Assembly (NCBI RefSeq): GCF_012935715.1
Contig: NZ_CP052860.1
Location: 2,356,001 to 2,420,000 of the forward strand
Origin: Pseudomonas sp. ADAK13
GTDB taxonomy: Bacteria; Pseudomonadota; Gammaproteobacteria; Pseudomonadales; Pseudomonadaceae
Reading direction: 5' to 3'
DNA length: 64,000 nucleotides
A model generated the notes under the pieces. The model ran no database searches. It saw nothing but the letters and a program-made list of their open reading frames with translations, and was not told the DNA's origin. The first letter of the stretch is position 1; the number at the start of each line of letters is the position of its first letter. The translations under genes were made by a program, and so were the position numbers. Shown in pieces: positions 9,853 through 18,040 of this stretch.

Positions 9853-10524
9853 TCAGGCTCGGCACTCCACCAGCGTCTTCAGTTGGCCCGAACCTGCCTG
9901 GTTTTCATCCGATAACCAGCGCTCAAACCCTGCTCCAATCGCCGGCCATTCCCCATCCAGGATCGAATACCACGCCGTGTCGCGGTTCTTTCCTTTCACT
10001 ACGGTGTGTTGGCGAAACACGCCTTCAAAACTGAATCCCAATCGCTCTGCCGCGTTTTTGGAGCGGGCGTTGGCGTTGTTGCACTTCCACTCCAGCCGGC
10101 GATTGCCCAGCTCAAACGAATGCTTGGCCAGCAGGTACACCGCTTCGGTGCTTTTCGGCGAGCGTTGCATCGGTGCACCGAAGGTCACGTGGCCGATTTC
10201 GATGCGGCCCTGCTCGGGCACGATGGACATCAGGCTGAGAATGCCTTGCACGTCGCCGCTGGCCTTGTCGATCACGCTGAAGAAGTACGGGTCGTTGTGG
10301 GTCGCATGGTTGTTCAGCCAGGCATCGAAGGCGGCGCGCTCGGGGAACGGGCCGTAAGGCAAATAGTCCCACAACTTCGGATCAGCACCGGGGCCTTGCA
10401 GGGCGTTGAACAGGTCATCGCCATGGCGGGCCGGGTCGAGTTTTTCCAGGCGCACGAAGCGCCCTTCGATAAGGGTGACGGTGGGCGCCGGAACGCCTTT
10501 CCAATCGGCCAATGATGTCGACAT
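9853..10524 (-). CDS. GNAT N-acetyltransferase, RimJ/RimL type
   Basis: A 223-residue GNAT protein of the Acetyltransf_3 (RimJ/RimL) kind. It has an early 'RFVRLEKLDPARHGDDLFNA' strand-helix and the core 'GRIEIGHVTFGAPMQRSPKS'. The acetyl-CoA-binding segment and 'LEWKCNNANARSKNAAERLG' (about 165-184) are typical of this subfamily, followed by 'FEGVFRQHTVVKGKNRD'. The ATG at 10524 is preceded by a GGAG site and lies 10 bp from the stop of the next GNAT gene, so the three minus-strand genes here form one operon. The acceptor could be a protein N-terminus or a small amine; the sequence does not decide. Confidence 0.88.
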   Translation of the reverse strand: MSTSLADWKGVPAPTVTLIEGRFVRLEKLDPARHGDDLFNALQGPGADPKLWDYLPYGPFPERAAFDAWLNNHATHNDPYFFSVIDKASGDVQGILSLMSIVPEQGRIEIGHVTFGAPMQRSPKSTEAVYLLAKHSFELGNRRLEWKCNNANARSKNAAERLGFSFEGVFRQHTVVKGKNRDTAWYSILDGEWPAIGAGFERWLSDENQAGSGQLKTLVECRA

Positions 10525-10534
10525 GCTGCTCTCC

Positions 10535-10981
10535 TTAAAGACCTTTGCGAAACTGGATAAAGCCGGGGCGTTCGGCAATGCGTTCGTACAGCTGGATGGC
10601 GGTGGCATTGGTCTCGTGGGTCAGCCAGTGGACCTTGCAGCAGCCGTCCGCCTTGGCGGTGGCGTAGACGAATTCGATCAGTTTGCGACCCACCCCGGTG
10701 CCGCGCTGGGCCGGGTCTACCAGCAAATCCTGCAGGTAGCAGGAGTTCTCGATGCTCCAATTGGAACGGTGGTAGATGAAGTTGACCATACCCACGGCCT
10801 TGCCGTCCTGCCAGGCCAGGGCCGAATGGGTGGGCTCATTGGCGTCGATTAGGCGTTGCCAGGTGCTCTGGCTGACGGCGTCCGGCAACTCGGTATTGTA
10901 GAAGCGCAGGTAGGCCTGCCACAGGGGCAGCCACGCGGCGTGGTCGGCGGCAGTGACTGGGCGGATCTCGATCTGGCTCAT
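10535..10981 (-). CDS. GNAT N-acetyltransferase
   Basis: A 148-residue GNAT protein. It starts 'SQIEIRPVTAADHAAWLPLW', and the acetyl-CoA motif A is 'LQDLLVDPAQRGTGVGRKLI' (about residues 85-104), with the R/Q-x-x-G-x-G/A core intact, followed by 'NATAIQLYERIAER'. This layout is common in small-molecule (amine/amino-acid) acetyltransferases. The ATG at 10981 overlaps the stop of the upstream FMN-binding gene as ATGA, indicating translational coupling. Substrate unknown; the partner genes suggest polyamine or amine stress (inference). Confidence 0.88.
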   Translation of the reverse strand: MSQIEIRPVTAADHAAWLPLWQAYLRFYNTELPDAVSQSTWQRLIDANEPTHSALAWQDGKAVGMVNFIYHRSNWSIENSCYLQDLLVDPAQRGTGVGRKLIEFVYATAKADGCCKVHWLTHETNATAIQLYERIAERPGFIQFRKGL

Positions 10982-11613
10982 GTTGGCTCCTTGGGAATAA
11001 AGCGGGCGAGGGTCTGGTCGCGTACGTCGGTGCTGGCCGCCAGTCCTTCGCGAACACCGGCAATGTCGGCGGCACTGCGGTTCTGGCTGAGTTTGCGCTT
11101 GCCTTCCAGGCGCTGGATCGGCAGGGCAAAGCCGACAATGGCCTTGAGCATGCCGTCGATGTAGTCGGCCGGGGCGTCGCTGACTTTCCAGGGCTGGGCG
11201 CGCGGGGATTCGTGGCGGTCCGTCAGGGCGGTGACCAGGCTGAGCAGGCGGTCGGCGTCGGTGAAGACGTCGGCGGTGCCGTAGGCGTGTACCGCGATGT
11301 AGTTCCAGGTCGGCACGACTTTGCCGTGTTCGGCCTTGGCCGGGTAAAACGCCGGGCTGATGTAGGCCTCGGCGCCGGCAAAAATCACCAGGGCCTCGCT
11401 GCCATTCTGCAAGTCTTGCCACTGCCGGTTGGCTTTGGCCAGGTGCCCGTACAGCGTGCCGTTGGGGCCTTCGTCGGGATTCAGCAGCAGCGGCAAGTGA
11501 CTGGCCTGCAGGCCTTGCTCGCCAAAGGTGATCAACTGCGCCAGGCGGGTGTGGCGGATCAGTTGCTGGATTTCGGGCAAGTCATCGAGGGCAAAGGCGC
11601 GTGGTGTGTACAT
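10978..11613 (-). CDS. FMN-binding negative regulator, PaiB family
   Basis: A 211-residue protein of the PaiB/FMN_bind_2 split-barrel family: it starts 'MYTPRAFALDDLPEIQQLIR', has the conserved 'HLAKANRQW' and 'YISPAFYPAK' segments, and 'VVPTWNYIAVHAYG' (about 99-112). In Bacillus the paiAB pair couples a GNAT acetyltransferase with PaiB in negative control of protease and sporulation genes; here too a GNAT gene is coupled directly (ATGA). The ATG at 11613 follows an AAGGAA site; the open frame upstream has no such site. It is divergent from the MocR-type gene, with 104 bp between them holding both promoters. Confidence 0.85.
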   Translation of the reverse strand: MYTPRAFALDDLPEIQQLIRHTRLAQLITFGEQGLQASHLPLLLNPDEGPNGTLYGHLAKANRQWQDLQNGSEALVIFAGAEAYISPAFYPAKAEHGKVVPTWNYIAVHAYGTADVFTDADRLLSLVTALTDRHESPRAQPWKVSDAPADYIDGMLKAIVGFALPIQRLEGKRKLSQNRSAADIAGVREGLAASTDVRDQTLARFIPKEPT

Positions 11614-11717
11614 GAAGATTTTCCTTGGCGAATGCCTGCATCCTAGGCAGGCTATTGGTTCGATGTAAGAGCCATCTGTGCTCCATTTCATAGGTCCAAT
11701 TTGCCGGAGCGTGTGCC

Positions 11718-13265
11718 ATGCCCCCGTTAGAGCCGCCGCTGTCGTTCAACCCTGCCGGCATCGAGCTGGACCGCCGCCAGGGCCTCACGCGCCAGCTGTA
11801 CCAGGCCCTGCGCCAGCGGGTACTGGACGGGCGGCTGGTCAGTGGCACCCGGCTGCCGGCCAGCCGTGACCTGGCAGCGGCGCTGTCGATTTCCCGTAAC
11901 AGCGTGGTTCGCGCCTACGATCAGCTGTATGCCGAAGGCTTCATCGAAGGGCGGGTGGGCGATGGCACCTATGTGGCGCAACTGCCGCAGACACCCCTCA
12001 GCTCCAAAAAACTATCCACAAAAGTATCCACAGGGTTATCAACAGGCTTATCCCCAGGGTTATCCACAAAACGCCCGGATTTACCTGTAATTTCATCCAG
12101 TCAAGTTATCCACAGTGCGGCCCTGGGGCGGGTAGAAAACAACCATTTGCCGTTGCCGCCGACCGGTCCTCCGCGGGCGTTTCGCGTGGGTATTCCGGCG
12201 TTCGACCTGTTTCCCTTCGACGTCTGGGCCAAGCTGAATGCGGCTTTCTGGCGCAAGCCGGACCTGCAGCAGCTGTGTTATGGCGACCCGGCAGGGGATG
12301 AGCGCTTGCGGGGGCTGATCGCTGCCTATTTGCGCAGTTCCCGGGGCATGCACTGCACGGCTGAACAAATAGTGATCACCAGCGGCGCGCAGCAGGCAAT
12401 CAGCCTTTGTGCACAGCTGCTGGTGGCGCCGGGGGATGGGGTGGCGGTGGAAAACCCGGGTTACCGTGCGGCAGGCCATGCGTTCGCACTTGCCGGGGCA
12501 AAACTCCACGGGGTGGCCGTGGACAGTGAAGGCATTGATTGCTCGGCGCTGAACGCCATCGACAGTTGCCGCCTGGCCTATGTCACGCCCTCGCACCAAT
12601 ACCCGATGGGCGTGGTCATGAGCCTGGCCCGGCGTCTGGAATTGCTGGCCTGGGCCGAGCGCACCGGCGGCTGGATCATCGAGGACGACTACGACGGCGA
12701 ATACCGCTACAGCGGCGCGCCGTTGGCGCCTCTGGCGGCGCTGGATCGCAGTGGGCGAGTGCTCTATGTCGGCACGTTCGGCAAGGTCGCGTTTCCGGCG
12801 TTGCGCCTGGGTTACCTGGTGCTGCCGATGGCACTGGTGCAGCCCTTCGCCCGGCGTCGGGCGGTGGATGTGCGCCATTCCGAGGTCAGCACCCAGGCGG
12901 TGATGGCCGAGTTCATGGCTTCCGGGCACTTCCAGCGGCATGTGCGGCGCATGCGTCGCGCCGCCTTGAGCCGGCGCAACGCGTTACTGGCCGAATGGCC
13001 ACAGGGTGTCGACGGTGTGGGCAGCGTGCCAGCGGTGGCGGCGGGGCTGCATTTGACGATACCGGTGCAAGGGCTGGAGCGCGAGCAGGCATTGATCGCG
13101 AAAGCGGCTGGCGTCGGGGTGGAAATCAACGGCCTGAGCAATTATTGGTTGCCGGATTCCGTCACGCCGCAGGATCGGCGTGCCGGCCTGGTGTTGGGCT
13201 TCGCGGCCGTGCCCGAGGCGCAGATCAGCCAGGCGCTGGCACGGTTGCGCCTGGCCTGGCAATAA
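11718..13265 (+). CDS. MocR/PdxR-type regulator (GntR HTH fused to PLP aminotransferase fold)
   Basis: A 515-residue MocR-family protein. The GntR winged helix is at about 10-85 ('LTRQLYQALRQRVLDGRL', 'SRDLAAALSISRNSVVRAYD'). A linker runs about 95-150, and a fold-type I aminotransferase domain covers about 155-510 with 'TSGAQQAI', 'EDDYDGEYRY' and the PLP lysine region 'VGTFGKVAFPALRLGYLVLP' (K about 356). Such proteins sense PLP or a PLP adduct and regulate a divergent gene, here the paiB-GNAT-GNAT operon (inference). The linker is encoded by a 12-bp tandem repeat reading Ser-Thr-x-x, in which each DNA unit is a DnaA-box-like nonamer. The gene ends 6 bp from the convergent toxin-like gene. 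Confidence 0.9.
   Translation: MPPLEPPLSFNPAGIELDRRQGLTRQLYQALRQRVLDGRLVSGTRLPASRDLAAALSISRNSVVRAYDQLYAEGFIEGRVGDGTYVAQLPQTPLSSKKLSTKVSTGLSTGLSPGLSTKRPDLPVISSSQVIHSAALGRVENNHLPLPPTGPPRAFRVGIPAFDLFPFDVWAKLNAAFWRKPDLQQLCYGDPAGDERLRGLIAAYLRSSRGMHCTAEQIVITSGAQQAISLCAQLLVAPGDGVAVENPGYRAAGHAFALAGAKLHGVAVDSEGIDCSALNAIDSCRLAYVTPSHQYPMGVVMSLARRLELLAWAERTGGWIIEDDYDGEYRYSGAPLAPLAALDRSGRVLYVGTFGKVAFPALRLGYLVLPMALVQPFARRRAVDVRHSEVSTQAVMAEFMASGHFQRHVRRMRRAALSRRNALLAEWPQGVDGVGSVPAVAAGLHLTIPVQGLEREQALIAKAAGVGVEINGLSNYWLPDSVTPQDRRAGLVLGFAAVPEAQISQALARLRLAWQ
12012..12114 (+). repeat. 12-bp tandem array of DnaA-box-like nonamers inside the MocR gene
   Basis: Nonamers matching TTATCCACA start at 12012 (CTATCCACA), 12024 (GTATCCACA), 12036 (TTATCAACA), 12048 (TTATCCCCA), 12060 (TTATCCACA, perfect) and 12106 (TTATCCACA, perfect). 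The first five are spaced exactly 12 bp and all six point the same way. TTATCCACA is the established DnaA-box consensus. The array encodes the Ser-Thr-Gly/Lys-Leu repeats of the inter-domain linker. DnaA binding is inferred. Confidence 0.75.
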
Positions 13266-13271
13266 CCCGGC

Positions 13272-16200
13272 TCAGGTGGCGGGCGCGGGGGCCTTGCCCA
13301 AGAACAGTGACCGGGCCAGGTGCGGGCCGATTTTGGCGCGATAGATGGCCCGGCGTAGCTGTACGGACATGCCTTCATATTCTTCGAAGGCGCCCCCTAG
13401 CCGACGTTGTTCCGGGGTTTTCAGGTGGGCCACAATGTATGCCTCGTTGGGCGCATTCAGGCTTGCGTAGTGAAAGTGGGCATACCACAGCGCCCGGCTG
13501 GTTTTCTGGTCGCGTATCTCGTACTCCTGCATGAAATCCTTTTTCGGGCCTTTGAGCCTCCGGCGAACACCTGACGCATGAATGGTCACCTCTCCTTCGG
13601 TGGACAACAGTTCTATATGGGCGGCCGTGGGCAGGCGATTCTTGAGCATGTCGAGCCTGACGCGCCGACCTGTGCGGTAGAGCTTTTTCACGGCCTCATC
13701 AAGTTGTCGGTTCATCGCTTCGGAGGCGATATTGTCGGTTTCGTTAGTGGCGTTGGCGGCTTGCTCGACGACGCGCTTGGCCTGTTCCAGGGTTTGCGCC
13801 CGGCGCTCGAATTTTTCCTCGATCTCCACCGGCAGCCGTTGGGGTTGGTCAGCCTTTGCGGTGGTACGCTCGATAAAAGCATCGACATCGTCCAGCAATG
13901 CCTGGGCCTCTTTCAGGCTGTTGGGCACGCTTACGGCAGGTGCACGAGTGGCGGGCGGGGACGGGTGCGCGTGTTCTACCCAGTTGCCTGAATCCTTTTT
14001 GTGAAAGGTGGCAATGACCTTATGGGTCAGGGGTTCCTTGATGTCTACAAAGTCGGGATCGTTTTCGCGAGGTTCACCGACGACCACACCCTTGAAGCGA
14101 GTCTTGATGACCGTCTTTTTGGGCCGGGCAGATGCGCTTGATGACGCGCCTGCCTCGGCTCTGGCGTCCTTGGCTTTGCGTTCCCGCAGCGCAGAGCTCA
14201 GAGACTGCATGGCCCGTTGGGCGTACTCGTCGATCTGTTTGCGCAGGTCCTCCACCGAATCCTTCACTATCAGCTCGGGGTATTCGCCTGGCAGATCCAG
14301 CAGATTCTGGTTGATCAAGGTGAATTGATCGGCGACGTCATCCAGCGCCTCGATGTGCGCGTCCAGGTCGAGTTCAGCCCGCGTCTCCACCAGCTCACGG
14401 GAACTCTGGACGGTGAGTTGGGCGGCCTGGACAATGTCGTTGATGCTGTTGCGCGCCTCAGTCATGTCTGCGGTGCTGTTCTCCTGGAGGCACAGGGTGC
14501 GAGCGAGTGAAATACGGAAACCCTTCAAGTCATCCAGGTCAAACTGCGGCAGGTTTTCGCGGGTGCGCAGTTCCAGCTTTACCCCCTCGGCGCCCAGTTC
14601 CCTGAGGTATTTGAAGCGCGAACGAACGTACTCCAGCTGGGTGATCATATTCAGGGTTTTATCGGCCACGCGCCGACGGGCGAAGACCTCCTGCGGGTCA
14701 CTGTCCATACCCTGTCCGCTGGCGGCCAGGTCTTTTTGGAAATCCGTCACTTGTTCGTTGATGCCGGCTTGCGCAATGAGCAACTGGCTTTCCAGGTAGT
14801 TGAGCATGCGTTTCGAATAGTCCGGCACAGCGTCGAGCAGGTTCAATGACTTCAGTTGGGCGATCGGTGCGTCGTACTCCCCCCGACGTTTATCCAGCGT
14901 GGCAATGAAGGTGGTGAGTGCGCTGGCGGACGTGCCGGGTGATGCGGCTCTGCTGACGCTACGGGCGGCCTCAAGCGCGGCACTTTCTTTGGCTTCCTGG
15001 CGGTCGAACGCCTCCAGTTGTTCACGCAGCCCGGTAATCGTGACGGGTTTGAGCCGCTGGCCTTTCTTCATCCGGCTGCGAAACCCTGCGCCGCGCAGGC
15101 GCAGGCGTGTATCGATAAACCATTGGCCCACGCGGTTGTTGACCAACACCGGGCCCAGGCGCTCGGGCTGTTTGGCGTCGATGATCATCGCCGTATCGTT
15201 TTCGTCCACTTGCACCTTGAACCAGCGTTCGCCCACCGGCGCATACCACTGATCATTGAGCGGGTAGAGGTGCTGGTGCGAGCCAGGCTGGGTTTGCTGC
15301 GCGCCCAGTGTTTCGGGGCGCGTGACGCTGAAGCTGTCGAGGGTCTTTTTCAGGCTCAACGGCTTGCGGGTCAAGGCGCCGAGGGTGTGCAGCGAAAGCT
15401 CGTGGCCGCCGGGCAGGTCGGGTGTCTGGATATCCGGTAGCTGAGTCGTGGGCAGTTGGCTTGCCGTTTCGGTCGTGGGGAATGTTTCCGGAGCGCCCAC
15501 GACGGGTTTCTCGGCCCGCACAGCTGACGGCTGACGGCTGGCCAGGTGCAACGCCAGGGCCATGCCCAGGTTGAGGAAAATGTCGGTCAAGGCGGACCAT
15601 TTGGCCTCGCTGTCGCCACGTTCGCTGGCGTCGATGGCTTCCTGCACGTCATTGATCAGTTGGCCGATCCAGGCCGCAGTGCCAACGGTTTTGCCCAAAA
15701 AGGGCAGGGCGGCATTGAAGATCGTCCAGCCGGCCCGTTTGAAACTTTCCCAGCGGGATTCTGCGTTGGACACCGACTGCTTGTCGGCGAGGTCCACCAG
15801 TGCCTTCGCGTTGGCGGCGAACAGCGCCGCCAAATCGTCGTCGTGGAGGGTCTGGCTGCCGAGAATGACCGGCCCGGTCATGCTCAACGCCAGCCACGGC
15901 TCTACCACCAGCGCGGACAAGGTCCTGGGCGAAGCAAGGAGGGCGCCGGGAAACACAAACTGTGCGTAGTCGGAACGCACGCTGTCGGGTAGCCAGGCCA
16001 ACACCGACTCGCGCAGTTCGGTGGATTGTTTGATGGCGTAAATCAGGTTGTTCGGTGAGGCGAACTGCATCAACTGTCTCGTGGCCTGGGGGCGATACAA
16101 GAGGCAGGGGCCGTTGGCCGGGTTCTGCGGGCCTATGACGAACATGTTGCTGACCTGATCGGCGGCCTGGCTGGTGCGGCGCGTGGGAATAAACGCCAGG

Positions 16201-17915
16201 GGCCGAATGACCACGGTGTAGCCGTTCACGCGGCGCAGGTTGGGGTCGGATGCCATGGCCGCGCAGACATAACGGTAGCCTTGCTCATCCACACCGTACT
16301 GGCTGCGAATCTTGTATTGCAGCGCCAGCAACGGCAGTTGCAGGCGCAGTTGATCGGTATAGAGGGTTTGCCGCGCCAGTGACTGCACCGGGTCGTCGAG
16401 CAGGGTGGTTTTGACCAGCTTGGGATATTGATCGCCAATGTTCACTTGGGTGATCAGGTCTTGCAGGTACGTCACGCTCATCCAGCTCGGCAGGCTACGA
16501 CCATCGTTGTACTGCGCGACCTTGTTGCCCAACGGCAGCGCGATCAGGTTTTGCAGGGCCAGTTCTTCGAGGCTGAAGGTGACGGTGCTGGTCAGGCCGG
16601 GGGCGGTGAATAACCCCCAGACGACCTGGCTGGTCACGGTAATTTGCACGAGCCTGAGCTTGAGCATCAGTTGCTGGCTGAGTTGAGTACCATTTGCCAC
16701 CAGGCCCAGGTCGGTTTTCTGGGCGGGTGTCAGGGTCTTGGCCATGGCGTCGGCGATGGCCTGCAGGGCGTAGTCGCCAATCAGCGGAATGCTGTCCTGG
16801 TAGGTTTTATTGCCGGTGCGGTTATTGAGTGCGGCGATATCGAACAGGTAGCGGCTATAGCGGGACAGGTCGGCAGAGCTTGCGGTGTTCAACCAATCGG
16901 GCAGGGCATCGCTGATTTTTTCCAGCTTGTCCCTGTCGTCCGACGACAACTGCCCGAACTCCAGTTGCCCACGCTCGGCGATCTCATCGTTGGTCCCCAG
17001 GGACGGGGTCCCCGGGGCGATTCTGCCAATGGCATCGAGTTGCAGGCCGATAAGGGCGCAGGCCTGGTACTCGAAAAAATCCCCCTGGGGTTCGTAGAGC
17101 CGCCATTGCAGCGCTTTATCCTCGGGGTTGGTCGCTTGCAGGACCAGCGCCTTGCCCAGGTCGTCCAGGCTGTCGAACGGTTGGTACCCGTTGGCAATCG
17201 AGTACGTGAGGATCATCGTGTGTTGGTCATGGGTGCCGATCAGGATGGCGAGCGCGGCGAGGCTGATGTGTCGGGTATGGGGACCTTGGTCGATATCGAT
17301 GTCGATCAGGTAGGCCCGGCTGCGGTATTTGTCATTGGGCAGGCGCACGGCGTAATCCGGGTACAGGAATACGTTCTTCGCCATGGCACATTCGTCCTCG
17401 CCCCAACCCACGGAGTCCTTGATATCCCAGGCATTGCGCAAGGCGTTGGCGAAGGCCTGCCAGCGAGTGCCCCGGGGGCCATCGGTCTGGTTCCAGAACT
17501 CCAGTTGTTGTTCCTGATACGCGATGAACAGCAGCGGAGCACATTCATTGATCAGCCGGGCGATGGCGTCGATACGCACCGGCAGGTGGATGTCCGGGCC
17601 GCTGGCGGCGCGGTCGGTCAGGTAGTGCTCACCGTCGATGTACACCACTGGTTTGTTGGAAACGGCGCGCCGTGCGAGTGCGCCGGTGACCGACTCGTGA
17701 TGAGGCAAGCCGGGCACGACCTGGTCATTGACGATTAACCAGACTGGCGAGACGACAACGGCCAGGTCCGGGTCGATATCCAGTTCGGGATACAGCTCCT
17801 TCAACGCCGGCCGCAAAATTTTTGCAGCCACTTCGCGGATGGACGGGCCGGTGGTCAATTGGGTCAGCAGCGAATTGCCGTTGAGGGATTCTAATTCGGT
17901 GGAGGGCTGAGGCAT
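13272..17915 (-). CDS. Large DUF6543/dermonecrotic-toxin-like protein
   Basis: A 1547-residue protein. I recognise the layout of the large Pseudomonas proteins carrying the DUF6543 'dermonecrotic toxin N-terminal' domain, mainly from the segment 'LPDWLNTASSADLSRYSRYL' (about residue 340) followed by 'DSIPLIGDYALQAIADAM'. Two hydrophobic stretches at about 730-790 ('AALPFLGKTVGTAAWIGQLI', 'IFLNLGMALALHLA') could enter a membrane. After a Pro/Thr-rich hinge (about 810-850) comes a long charged, helical region (about 960-1400), and the end 'VQLRRAIYRAKIGPHLARSLFLG' is of a kind I recall in this family. No signal peptide, secretion tag, catalytic motif or immunity gene is evident. An effector or toxin role is inferred; the activity is unknown. 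Confidence 0.7.
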   Translation of the reverse strand: MPQPSTELESLNGNSLLTQLTTGPSIREVAAKILRPALKELYPELDIDPDLAVVVSPVWLIVNDQVVPGLPHHESVTGALARRAVSNKPVVYIDGEHYLTDRAASGPDIHLPVRIDAIARLINECAPLLFIAYQEQQLEFWNQTDGPRGTRWQAFANALRNAWDIKDSVGWGEDECAMAKNVFLYPDYAVRLPNDKYRSRAYLIDIDIDQGPHTRHISLAALAILIGTHDQHTMILTYSIANGYQPFDSLDDLGKALVLQATNPEDKALQWRLYEPQGDFFEYQACALIGLQLDAIGRIAPGTPSLGTNDEIAERGQLEFGQLSSDDRDKLEKISDALPDWLNTASSADLSRYSRYLFDIAALNNRTGNKTYQDSIPLIGDYALQAIADAMAKTLTPAQKTDLGLVANGTQLSQQLMLKLRLVQITVTSQVVWGLFTAPGLTSTVTFSLEELALQNLIALPLGNKVAQYNDGRSLPSWMSVTYLQDLITQVNIGDQYPKLVKTTLLDDPVQSLARQTLYTDQLRLQLPLLALQYKIRSQYGVDEQGYRYVCAAMASDPNLRRVNGYTVVIRPLAFIPTRRTSQAADQVSNMFVIGPQNPANGPCLLYRPQATRQLMQFASPNNLIYAIKQSTELRESVLAWLPDSVRSDYAQFVFPGALLASPRTLSALVVEPWLALSMTGPVILGSQTLHDDDLAALFAANAKALVDLADKQSVSNAESRWESFKRAGWTIFNAALPFLGKTVGTAAWIGQLINDVQEAIDASERGDSEAKWSALTDIFLNLGMALALHLASRQPSAVRAEKPVVGAPETFPTTETASQLPTTQLPDIQTPDLPGGHELSLHTLGALTRKPLSLKKTLDSFSVTRPETLGAQQTQPGSHQHLYPLNDQWYAPVGERWFKVQVDENDTAMIIDAKQPERLGPVLVNNRVGQWFIDTRLRLRGAGFRSRMKKGQRLKPVTITGLREQLEAFDRQEAKESAALEAARSVSRAASPGTSASALTTFIATLDKRRGEYDAPIAQLKSLNLLDAVPDYSKRMLNYLESQLLIAQAGINEQVTDFQKDLAASGQGMDSDPQEVFARRRVADKTLNMITQLEYVRSRFKYLRELGAEGVKLELRTRENLPQFDLDDLKGFRISLARTLCLQENSTADMTEARNSINDIVQAAQLTVQSSRELVETRAELDLDAHIEALDDVADQFTLINQNLLDLPGEYPELIVKDSVEDLRKQIDEYAQRAMQSLSSALRERKAKDARAEAGASSSASARPKKTVIKTRFKGVVVGEPRENDPDFVDIKEPLTHKVIATFHKKDSGNWVEHAHPSPPATRAPAVSVPNSLKEAQALLDDVDAFIERTTAKADQPQRLPVEIEEKFERRAQTLEQAKRVVEQAANATNETDNIASEAMNRQLDEAVKKLYRTGRRVRLDMLKNRLPTAAHIELLSTEGEVTIHASGVRRRLKGPKKDFMQEYEIRDQKTSRALWYAHFHYASLNAPNEAYIVAHLKTPEQRRLGGAFEEYEGMSVQLRRAIYRAKIGPHLARSLFLGKAPAPAT

Positions 17916-18004
17916 GCAGGCATTCCTTGCTGGCAGAAGAGCGATCGGAGTGCCAGAAAGTAGCGGTGCCTGCCGGGGGGCGGGTAGTAGTTAACTGTGC
18001 AACG

Positions 18005-18034
18005 TGTGGCGAGGGACCCATTGCCCTCGCCACA
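18005..18034. repeat. Inverted repeat of the 'TGTGGCGAGGG' class
   Basis: TGTGGCGAGGG (18005-18015) and CCCTCGCCACA (18024-18034) form a perfect 11-bp stem. The same arm type recurs at 32901, 41229 and 46167. It lies between the potF-like stop and the toxin-like gene start; without a T-run it is more likely a repeat than a terminator. Confidence 0.7.
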
Positions 18035-18040
18035 GGTGCG

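Noticed and set aside
12012..12114. Reading the tandem array as a CRISPR or as the chromosome origin
   Set aside because: Units are 12 bp without spacers, so not CRISPR. There is no dnaA/dnaN gene, AT-rich unwinding region or rpmH nearby, so not oriC.
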